A DNA stretch of 32,648 bases from contig JAJFHM010000130.1 in NCBI GenBank assembly GCA_021775625.1, forward strand, positions 1 to 32,648. Direction: 5' to 3'. Origin of the DNA: Hyphomicrobiales bacterium (lineage in GTDB: Bacteria > Pseudomonadota > Alphaproteobacteria > Rhizobiales > JAJFHB01). This document shows positions 25,660 to 32,648 of this stretch, in pieces. The position numbers and the translations under genes are program-made. The notes beneath the pieces were generated by a model. The model saw nothing but the letters and a program-made list of their open reading frames with translations. It searched no databases and was not told the origin of the DNA. Every line of letters starts with the position of its first letter. Position 1 is the first letter of the stretch.

Positions 25660-28062
25660 TTAACCGGAAGACGCGTTTACGGCGCGCCAGACCTGCTCGG
25701 CGGTCAGCGGCATTTCAAGATGCGTGACCCCAAGCGGGGCAAGCGCGTCCAGTGCCGCGTTGATGATTGCCGGTGGCAGGCCGACCGTGCCCACTTCTGC
25801 GCAGCCCTTGGCGCCAAGCGGGTTATGGGTACAGACGGTGCCGTGGTGGTGCACCTCGAGAGGTGGCATGGTGTCGGCCCGGGGCATCGTATAGTCCATG
25901 AAGGTTCCGGTCAGAAGTTGGGCGCTTTCGGGATCAAACAGTGCGTGTTCGAACAGTGCCTGGCCGATGCTCTGGGCGAGACCACCTTGTATTTGACCCT
26001 CGACGATCATCGGATTGATCACCGTGCCCACATCGTCGACGGCAACGATGCGTAGTATGCGCGTTACACCGGTTTGTGGATCGATTTCCAGCTCGCACAC
26101 ATGACAGCCGCCGGGAAATGTCCAATTCTCCGGATCGTAAAATGCAGTAGCGGTGAGGCCGGGTTCAGGATCGTCGGCCGGGAGATCGGCTGCCGAATAG
26201 GCCATCGCCGCGATGTCGCGAAATGCAATGACCCGATCGGTGCCGGTTACCTTGAACACGCCGTGCTCCACTTCGATGTCGTCTACGGCGGCTTCCAGCG
26301 CGTGAGCGGCAAGGCGGGTTGCCTTGGCGATCACCTTGTCCAGCGCGCGGACAACGGCACTGCCGCCGATGACCAGGGAACGCGAGGCCACCGTGCCGCA
26401 ACCGAAATGCACCCGGTCCGTATCGCCCTGCACCACTTTGATTTCGCTGAATGGCACGCCGAGCCGGTCGGAGACGATCTGTGCAAAACTTGTTTCATGG
26501 CCCTGGCCCTGGCTGTGGGTTCCAACGAAAACTGTAACGGCACCCGAGGGGTGCACACGAACATCGGCGGCTTCGTGCCGGCCGCCGCGGGTGCCGAGGC
26601 TTTGATAGACCCGCGAGGGGACACCTCCGGCGACTTCAAGATAAGTGGAAAAGCCGATACCGCGCATGAGGCCCGCAGCGCGTGACGTTTTTTGGCGTTC
26701 CGGAAAGCCGCGATGGTCGACCGCCTCGAGCGCGCGCTCAAGCGTGCCGTGATGGTCGCCGGAATCGTAGGTGAGGCCGAGGGGCGTCGCGTAAGGAAAA
26801 GCGTCTTTGGGGATAAAGTTCCGTCGCCTGATGTCGAGGCGGTCCATCCCCAGAGCCTGTGCAGCCTTGTCCATCAGGCGTTCGAGCACATAGGTCGCCT
26901 CCGGCCGGCCCGCTCCGCGATAGGCATCGACCGGCGTCGTGTTGGTGAAGGCAAGGCGAACGCGCGCATGGATTGCCGGAATGCGGTACACACCCGACAA
27001 CAACGGCGCATAATAAGTTGTTGGTATCGCCGGTGCGGCCTGTGACAGATAGGCGCCGAGATTGGCGATGGTCGAAACCCGAAGGCCGGTGATGATGCCG
27101 TCGCCGTCGAGCGCCATTTGCGCCGAGGTCACGTGGTCCCGGCCCTGTGCATCAATGACAAAACCTTCCGAGCGTTCGGCGCGCCACGCGACCGCACGGT
27201 CAAGTTTGGCGCAGGCCCAGGCCAGCACGGTTTCCTCCGAATAGAGAAATATCTTGGTGCCGAAGCCGCCGCCCACATCCGGTGACACCACCCGCAGATC
27301 GGTTTCAGGGATATGCAGAATGAGGTGGCAAAGCATGGCGCGGACGCCGTGCGGAATCTGACTGGTGGTGAAGAGCGTGTAACGGTTATCCCCATGGTCG
27401 AAAGATGCGCGCGCCGCGCGTGGCTCCATAGGGCAGGCAGCGATACGGTTGTTGGTGAGCTCGATTTCGACACTATGATCCGCGGTATCGAAAGCGTGGG
27501 CGACGGCGTCATCGTCACCGATCTCCCAGTCACAACAGAGGTTTTCCGGCGCTTCGGGCCAGATTTGCGGTGCGTCGCCGCGAATTGCTGCCGCCGTGCC
27601 GGCAATGGCTGGAAGCGGGTCATAGTCGACGACGATGCGTTCACTGGCGTCTTTCGCGGCGGCAACGGAGCGGCCGATGACAACTGCAACCGGGTCGCCG
27701 ACATGACGCACGGTATCGACGCAGAGCGCCGGGTGCGGTGGTTCTGCCATGGGTTCGCCGTTCCGGCCCGTGATCGCCCACGTACAGGGGAGTGTGCCGA
27801 TGCCTGCCGTAACGAGATCGGCGCCGGTATAGACCGCAACCACATCCGGCATGGCTGTCGCCTGTGATATGTCGATGCGCAGAATTTTCGCATGCGCATG
27901 GGGGCTGCGCAGGAAGACAGCCTGATAATCGCCATGGGCTCCGAGATCGTCCACGTAACGGCCGCGGCCTTGCACGAACCGTTGATCCTCGGAACGCCGG
28001 ACCGGCTGGCCTATGGCGACATGCTGGATCGGCGCTGTTTCTTCATTTTCTGTGCTCATCAA
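25660..28062 (-). CDS. Xanthine dehydrogenase/CoxL-family molybdopterin-binding large subunit
   Basis: PMEPRAARA, GGGFGTKIF, AYRGAGRPEATYVLERLMD, GTHSQGQGHETSFAQ, CAEVGTVGLPPAIINAALDAL. ATG at 28059 more plausible than the called TTG at 28062. Confidence 0.93.
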   Translation of the reverse strand: MMSTENEETAPIQHVAIGQPVRRSEDQRFVQGRGRYVDDLGAHGDYQAVFLRSPHAHAKILRIDISQATAMPDVVAVYTGADLVTAGIGTLPCTWAITGRNGEPMAEPPHPALCVDTVRHVGDPVAVVIGRSVAAAKDASERIVVDYDPLPAIAGTAAAIRGDAPQIWPEAPENLCCDWEIGDDDAVAHAFDTADHSVEIELTNNRIAACPMEPRAARASFDHGDNRYTLFTTSQIPHGVRAMLCHLILHIPETDLRVVSPDVGGGFGTKIFLYSEETVLAWACAKLDRAVAWRAERSEGFVIDAQGRDHVTSAQMALDGDGIITGLRVSTIANLGAYLSQAAPAIPTTYYAPLLSGVYRIPAIHARVRLAFTNTTPVDAYRGAGRPEATYVLERLMDKAAQALGMDRLDIRRRNFIPKDAFPYATPLGLTYDSGDHHGTLERALEAVDHRGFPERQKTSRAAGLMRGIGFSTYLEVAGGVPSRVYQSLGTRGGRHEAADVRVHPSGAVTVFVGTHSQGQGHETSFAQIVSDRLGVPFSEIKVVQGDTDRVHFGCGTVASRSLVIGGSAVVRALDKVIAKATRLAAHALEAAVDDIEVEHGVFKVTGTDRVIAFRDIAAMAYSAADLPADDPEPGLTATAFYDPENWTFPGGCHVCELEIDPQTGVTRILRIVAVDDVGTVINPMIVEGQIQGGLAQSIGQALFEHALFDPESAQLLTGTFMDYTMPRADTMPPLEVHHHGTVCTHNPLGAKGCAEVGTVGLPPAIINAALDALAPLGVTHLEMPLTAEQVWRAVNASSG

Positions 28063-28086
28063 CTATGATCCTCAACAGGCCCTAGT
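28063..28086 (-). promoter_or_regulatory. 24-nt leader motif copy 2 (minus strand ACTAGGGCCTGTTGAGGATCATAG)
   Basis: Immediately upstream of the XDH-like start; 23/24 identical to 3494-3517. Confidence 0.65.
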
Positions 28087-28177
28087 GTGCTGGAATTTAC
28101 GTCTGCGGCCAACCGGCATTCGCCGTGTGCGGAGAACAAATGTTAGACTTGTGGTTTCGAAATGGAGGCGGGTGGGG

Positions 28178-29635
28178 ATGGTAATGACGACGCAGGATCA
28201 AACCGTATGCTATCGCAATGTAGACTGGCTTGTGCGCTGGAACGAAAAAGACGGCGCGCATGAGTATCTGCGCGGTGGCGATTTTGCCTATGACGGCGAT
28301 GGCATCGTGCATGTGGGCCGGGATTTCGCTGGAGCCTGTGCCGAGGAGCGAGATGGCCGGGGCACAATGATCATGCCGGGCCTGATCAACCTGCACACGC
28401 ACTCTGCCACCATGCCGGTGCTCAAGGGCATCCGCGAGGACATGGCCAATCCGTCGCTTTATATGTCGGCGCTTTATGACGGCTGGAACCTGTTTCCGAC
28501 ACCGCCCGAGCGCAAGCGCTGGAACACGGCCTATGCCTATGGCGAGATGTTGCGCTCCGGCGTCACCACGGTGCTCGACATGTGTTACCCGTTTCCCGGT
28601 TGGGTCGACGTGGCCGATAAGAGCGGCTTGAGGTGTTATCTGGGCGGCCTGTTCCAATCGGCGCAGTGGTCGACCAGCAACGGTCACAGTCTTGACTATA
28701 TCTGGGCGGAAGACGGCGGCGAGGCGGCCATGGCCAGTTGCATGGCTGTGATCGAGGAGGCGCGCCAGCACGCGTCGACCCTGCTCGACGGCGCCGTGAC
28801 CCCGATGGCAGTGGATACCTGCACGCCGGAACTCATCCGCGATGCGGAGGCCGAAAGCCTGCGCCTCGGCGCGCCGTTCCAGCTGCATGTCGGGGAATCG
28901 ATGATTGAGTTCCTTGAGATGACACGCCTCACCGGAAAATCCCAGATGCAGTGGCTGGAGGCCAACGACCTTTTGCTTGAGGGTATGCTGATCGGGCATG
29001 GGATATTTCTCGATCATCATTCCTGGCTGCACTGGGGAACCCGCGACGATCTCGACCTGCTGGTCGATATCAAAGCAGCGGTGACGCACTGCCCCGTGGT
29101 GTTCAGCCGTTACGGCATTACGCTTGAATCGTTCGGGCTCTACAATGACGCCGGCGTCACCATGACGATCGGCACCGATGTTTTCCCGCACAACATGATC
29201 GAGGAGATGCGCGCGGCTGCCGTGTGCGGGCGGATCGCCGATCAGCATATGCACGCGGTTCCGACAACATCGGTGTTTGAGGCGGCAACCAGCGAGGCGG
29301 CACGTGCGCTGGGGCGCGATGACCTTGGCAGGCTCGCAGTGGGTGCAAAGGCCGATTTCGTGGTGGTGGATACGCAAGTGCCGGAAATGCAACCGCTCTA
29401 TGATCCCCTGCGCAGTCTGATACACACTGCTGCAGACCGTGCCGTGCGCGATGTTTTTGTAGGTGGCATCGAACGGGTGCGGGACGGTGTCGTGTTGTCC
29501 ATCGACATGGCCGATGCGGCATCACAAGTGACTGCAACACAGGATGAGTTGATGCCCGATGCATCGTCGCGCCACTGGGCGCAAAAGCCACTCGACGAAA
29601 TTGCACCGCGCACCCTGCCTTTGGCGCAAGATTAG
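28178..29635 (+). CDS. Amidohydrolase-superfamily protein (TRZ/ATZ/cytosine-deaminase type)
   Basis: PGLINLHTHSATMPVLKGIREDM metal-binding HxH, FQLHVGES, LIGHGIFLDHHS, MTIGTDVFPHNMIEEMRAA, LGRLAVGAKADFVVVD; start inside the called ORF 28013-29635. Confidence 0.88.
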   Translation: MVMTTQDQTVCYRNVDWLVRWNEKDGAHEYLRGGDFAYDGDGIVHVGRDFAGACAEERDGRGTMIMPGLINLHTHSATMPVLKGIREDMANPSLYMSALYDGWNLFPTPPERKRWNTAYAYGEMLRSGVTTVLDMCYPFPGWVDVADKSGLRCYLGGLFQSAQWSTSNGHSLDYIWAEDGGEAAMASCMAVIEEARQHASTLLDGAVTPMAVDTCTPELIRDAEAESLRLGAPFQLHVGESMIEFLEMTRLTGKSQMQWLEANDLLLEGMLIGHGIFLDHHSWLHWGTRDDLDLLVDIKAAVTHCPVVFSRYGITLESFGLYNDAGVTMTIGTDVFPHNMIEEMRAAAVCGRIADQHMHAVPTTSVFEAATSEAARALGRDDLGRLAVGAKADFVVVDTQVPEMQPLYDPLRSLIHTAADRAVRDVFVGGIERVRDGVVLSIDMADAASQVTATQDELMPDASSRHWAQKPLDEIAPRTLPLAQD

Positions 29636-29647
29636 GAACTATTAGAT

Positions 29648-30838
29648 ATGAACGATGCAGTCCTGGTGCTCAACGCCGGCTCGTCCAGCATCAAGTTTGC
29701 GCTTTTTTCAGCGGCAGATCCCGAGAGCGCTCCGCTGATCAAGGGCAGGATCGGGGGGATCGGCCGGGCGCCGGATTTCTCGGCCCGCGATGCGGATGGG
29801 GTTGAGTTGGCGGAAGACGGCCTGATCGCGATTGATACCACCGCGGGCCACGGTGAGTTGACGACCCGTCTTCTGGAGTGGCTGGACGATCACGACAACA
29901 GCCTGAACCTGATCGCCGCCGGTCACCGCGTGGTGCATGGCGGGCAGAGCTTCGCAGCGCCGGCGATGATCACCGCAGACGTCATGAGCAAACTGCAAAA
30001 ACTCGTGACGCTGGCACCGCTGCACCAGCCGCATAATCTGGCCGCGGTCGATGCGGTTTCTGAGCGGATGGCGGGGTTGCCCCAGGTTGCCTGTTTCGAC
30101 ACCAGTTTTCACCGCACCCAGCCGCGGCTTGCACAGCTGTTTGCGCTGCCGCGTGAGCTCAGCGATCAGGGCCTCATCAGGTACGGTTTTCACGGGCTGT
30201 CCTATGAGTATATCGCAAGCGTCTTGCCCGACCATCTGGGAGATGGCGCAAACGGCCGCGTGGTGGTGGCGCATCTCGGCAACGGCGCCAGCATGTGCGC
30301 CATGAAGGAGAGGCAGAGCATTGCCACCACAATGGGATATACCGCCCTTGACGGCTTGATGATGGGGCGGCGCTGCGGTGCGATTGACCCCGGCGTCATT
30401 TTGCATCTGGTCAACGGGATGGGCATGAGCCCGGCCGAGGTCGAACGGCTGTTGTACCAAAAATCAGGGCTGCTCGGTGTGTCGGGTATCAGCAACAACA
30501 TGCAGGTTTTGCAGGAGAGTGCAGAGCCCAATGCCAGGGAAGCAATTGATCTGTTTTGCTACCGCGCTGCCGGCCAGCTTGGCATGCTGGCGACGGCGTT
30601 GGGTGGCCTGGACGCCATCGTTTTCACGGCTGGGATTGGCGAGAACTCATCAACGGTCCGGCAGCGCATATGCGATCGACTGACGTGGTTGGGTGTCGAA
30701 CTGGACGTAGAGGCAAACCAGACCAATGCCACGAAAATCAGCCGGCCTGAGGCGGCCATAGAGGTTCTGGTGGTTGCAACAAACGAAGAGCAGGTGATTG
30801 CAAAGGCCGCCCTCGGCCTGGTGGGCGCGCCCGGTTGA
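29648..30838 (+). CDS. ackA: Acetate kinase
   Basis: VLNAGSSSIKFALF, GHRVVHGG, FDTSFHRTQP, RYGFHGLSYEYI, VVAHLGNGASMCAMK, DGLMMGRRCGAIDPGVI, FTAGIGENSSTVR. Confidence 0.95.
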   Translation: MNDAVLVLNAGSSSIKFALFSAADPESAPLIKGRIGGIGRAPDFSARDADGVELAEDGLIAIDTTAGHGELTTRLLEWLDDHDNSLNLIAAGHRVVHGGQSFAAPAMITADVMSKLQKLVTLAPLHQPHNLAAVDAVSERMAGLPQVACFDTSFHRTQPRLAQLFALPRELSDQGLIRYGFHGLSYEYIASVLPDHLGDGANGRVVVAHLGNGASMCAMKERQSIATTMGYTALDGLMMGRRCGAIDPGVILHLVNGMGMSPAEVERLLYQKSGLLGVSGISNNMQVLQESAEPNAREAIDLFCYRAAGQLGMLATALGGLDAIVFTAGIGENSSTVRQRICDRLTWLGVELDVEANQTNATKISRPEAAIEVLVVATNEEQVIAKAALGLVGAPG

Positions 30839-30897
30839 TCTTGCCTACCCCCGATTCCCGCGGCATAGCGGAAACGATCTGGATGGAGAGTGGAACC

Positions 30898-32187
30898 ATG
30901 AGCATTGATCCGGAACTGAGCGCGCGGATATCGCGATCGGTCGTAGAGGCCTTCGACGAGCAGATTGCCTTTACGCAAGATCTGGTGCGGTTTCCCTCGA
31001 CGCGGGGCAATGAACACACAGTGCAGGATTTCATGGCCCGGGCCATGCGTGAACGCGGCCTGACACTTGACCGCTTCGATATGGATCACGGCGCCATTGC
31101 ACGCCACCCGGGTGGCTCGCAGATCTCCGAGCATCACTCGCAAGCCCCGATTGTGGTCGGCATCCATCGCCCGAGGCAGGAGGTTGGCCGTTCTCTCATC
31201 CTTCAGGGCCATGTTGATGTGGTGCCGACGGGACCTGAAGACATGTGGACCACGCCGCCGTTCGATCCGGTGGTGAAGGACGGGTGGATGTATGGCCGCG
31301 GGGCAGGCGACATGAAGGCCGGTGTCGCCTCAAACCTGTTTGCGCTCGATGCGTTGCGCCGCTTGGGGCTGCAGCCGGCTGCCACGGTCTATGTGCAAAG
31401 CGTGGTGGAGGAAGAATCGACCGGCAACGGCGCCTTGATGACGCACCTGCGCGGCTACAAGGCGAATGCAGCCCTGGTGCCGGAGCCGCTGGGCGAAAGC
31501 CTGACGCGGGCCAATGTCGGGGTTTTGTGGTTCCAGGTCGAAGTGCGTGGGGTGCCCGCGCATGTGGCCTATATGGGCGAAGGGGCAAACGCCATCGATG
31601 CGGCTTACCGGCTGGTGGGCGGGTTACGGGAGCTGGAGGCGAAATGGAACCAACAGGTGTCCGGCAATCCCTGGTTCAAGGATGTGGACCACCCGCTGAA
31701 CCTTAATGTGGGGCGCATCGAAGGCGGTGACTGGGCCTCTTCCGTACCGTCCTGGTGCAAGGTCGACTTTCGAATTTCCTTCCTGCCGGGCACCAGTGCC
31801 GATGCGGCGCGGCGTGAGGTGGAGGACTGCATTTCCGCATTTGCGCTGACGGATTCCTACCTGTCTAACAGTCCACCGCAAATCAGGTTCAACGGGTTTA
31901 CGGCGGAAGGCTATGTGCTGGAGCCGGGCTCGGACGCAGAAGCGGTCCTGACCGCCGTGCACCAAGATGTCATGGGGCGGCCCATGCAACCCACGCCGTC
32001 AACGGCTTATCTCGATTCCCGTGTCTATGTGCTCTACGACAACATCCCGGCGCTGAACTATGGCGCCATATCGGAGAACATTCACGGGGTCGACGAACGG
32101 GTCGACCTTGCATCCGTGCAGCGCACGACGGAAGTCATTGCCCGCTTCATCGCGGAATGGTGCGGCGTCGAAGATGTGAGCGGCTAG
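30898..32187 (+). CDS. M20-family deacylase/peptidase (ArgE/DapE-like)
   Basis: LQGHVDVVPTGPEDMWTTPPFDPVVKDGWMYGRGAGDMKAGVAS and VVEEESTGNGAL metal/catalytic motifs; ATG 30898 within ORF 30835-32187. Confidence 0.9.
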   Translation: MSIDPELSARISRSVVEAFDEQIAFTQDLVRFPSTRGNEHTVQDFMARAMRERGLTLDRFDMDHGAIARHPGGSQISEHHSQAPIVVGIHRPRQEVGRSLILQGHVDVVPTGPEDMWTTPPFDPVVKDGWMYGRGAGDMKAGVASNLFALDALRRLGLQPAATVYVQSVVEEESTGNGALMTHLRGYKANAALVPEPLGESLTRANVGVLWFQVEVRGVPAHVAYMGEGANAIDAAYRLVGGLRELEAKWNQQVSGNPWFKDVDHPLNLNVGRIEGGDWASSVPSWCKVDFRISFLPGTSADAARREVEDCISAFALTDSYLSNSPPQIRFNGFTAEGYVLEPGSDAEAVLTAVHQDVMGRPMQPTPSTAYLDSRVYVLYDNIPALNYGAISENIHGVDERVDLASVQRTTEVIARFIAEWCGVEDVSG

Positions 32188-32198
32188 GGCTGTCTCAG

Positions 32199-32648
32199 AT
32201 GGAATTGTGGATTCCGATCACAATTCTTGCAGCCTTCATGCAAAATCTGCGGTCCGCGTTGCAGAAGCATCTGAAGGACCGTTTGAGCACAACCGGGGCG
32301 ACGTTCTCGCGCTTTGTCTACGCGGCGCCGCTGGCGTTGGTCTATGTCGCCGGGCTGGCCGGCTTTGCCGGCGTTCAACTGCCGGAGCCAAGTGCCGAAT
32401 TCGCCGTTTATGCCGGTATCGGCGCCCTGTCCCAGATCTTTGCGACTGCACTTCTGGTTTATCTTTTCTCCCTTCGCAATTTTGCGGTCGGAACGACTTT
32501 CTCGAAGACCGAAACCCTTCAGGCCGCTGTGTTCGGTGTCGTGGTGCTGGGGGAAACGGTCGGCGCCATGGCCGTGTTCGCGATCATTGTCAGCCTTGCC
32601 GGTGTGATGATGCTGTCAATGGCGCAATCGGCGTTCTCCCTTCGCGAG
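32199..32648 (+). CDS. EamA/DMT-type transporter, N-terminal part, truncated by the window end
   Basis: MELWIPITILAAFMQNLRSALQKHLKDRLSTTGATFSRFVYAAPLALVYVAG...LLVYLFSLRNFAVGTTFSKTETLQAAVFGVVVLGETVGAMAVFAIIVSLAGVMMLSMAQ; open to the window edge, so not in the ORF track. Confidence 0.8.
   Translation, partial: MELWIPITILAAFMQNLRSALQKHLKDRLSTTGATFSRFVYAAPLALVYVAGLAGFAGVQLPEPSAEFAVYAGIGALSQIFATALLVYLFSLRNFAVGTTFSKTETLQAAVFGVVVLGETVGAMAVFAIIVSLAGVMMLSMAQSAFSLRE

Noticed and set aside
24707-27935. Antisense ORFs at 24707-25546 (-) and 27129-27935 (-, overlapping frame)
   Set aside because: Overlap DUF707 and XDH-family coding frames that have clear motifs.
28097-29425. 442-aa minus-strand ORF opposite the amidohydrolase
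   Set aside because: Antisense shadow of a well-supported gene in high-GC DNA; His/Arg/Gln-rich composition with no family signature.
1-32648. CRISPR arrays, tRNA/rRNA genes, transposases, prophage, toxin-antitoxin or defence systems
   Set aside because: No supporting repeats, RNA motifs or protein signatures seen in any frame; the 190-bp duplication lacks a transposase or clear terminal inverted repeats.

Overview
Dense, high-GC window that looks alphaproteobacterial (taxon inferred from style only). It is almost entirely catabolic and transport genes. No rRNA, tRNA, CRISPR array, transposase or phage genes were recognised. Left to right: (1) the 3' end of a DadA-like D-amino-acid dehydrogenase; (2) a degenerate 0.4-2.8 kb patch with two small conserved-hypothetical ORFs, a desaturase 3' fragment and a ~190-bp duplication of a neighbouring racemase gene's tail; (3) an Asp/Glu-racemase-family gene (-), an acyl-CoA ligase (+) and a saccharopine-dehydrogenase-like protein (-); (4) a large co-directional locus at about 6.5-18.1 kb: two divergent glutamine-synthetase-like ligases, a PhyH-type Fe/2OG dioxygenase, a PAS-only protein, a PAS-AAA+ sigma-54 activator (GAFTGA intact), a PotDABC-like ABC transporter and an arginase-family ureohydrolase; (5) an oxygenase cluster: Baeyer-Villiger monooxygenase (-), Rieske oxygenase, WS/DGAT acyltransferase, cytochrome P450 and DUF707 protein; (6) a stand-alone XDH/CoxL-type molybdopterin subunit (-) divergent from an amidohydrolase-acetate kinase-M20 deacylase-EamA transporter operon. 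The strongest candidate for an undescribed system is the 6.5-18.1 kb locus. It has a full-consensus -24/-12 promoter (TGGCAC-N5-TTGC, 6500-6514), an IHF-like site and a GCTGCA/TGCAGC inverted repeat upstream, plus its own sigma-54 activator. This suggests an inducible uptake and catabolic pathway for an amine- or guanidino-type substrate. A second notable signal is a 24-nt leader motif (1 mismatch) directly upstream of both the racemase and the XDH-like gene, 24.5 kb apart. All family calls are from reading motifs in the translations; no database search was run.
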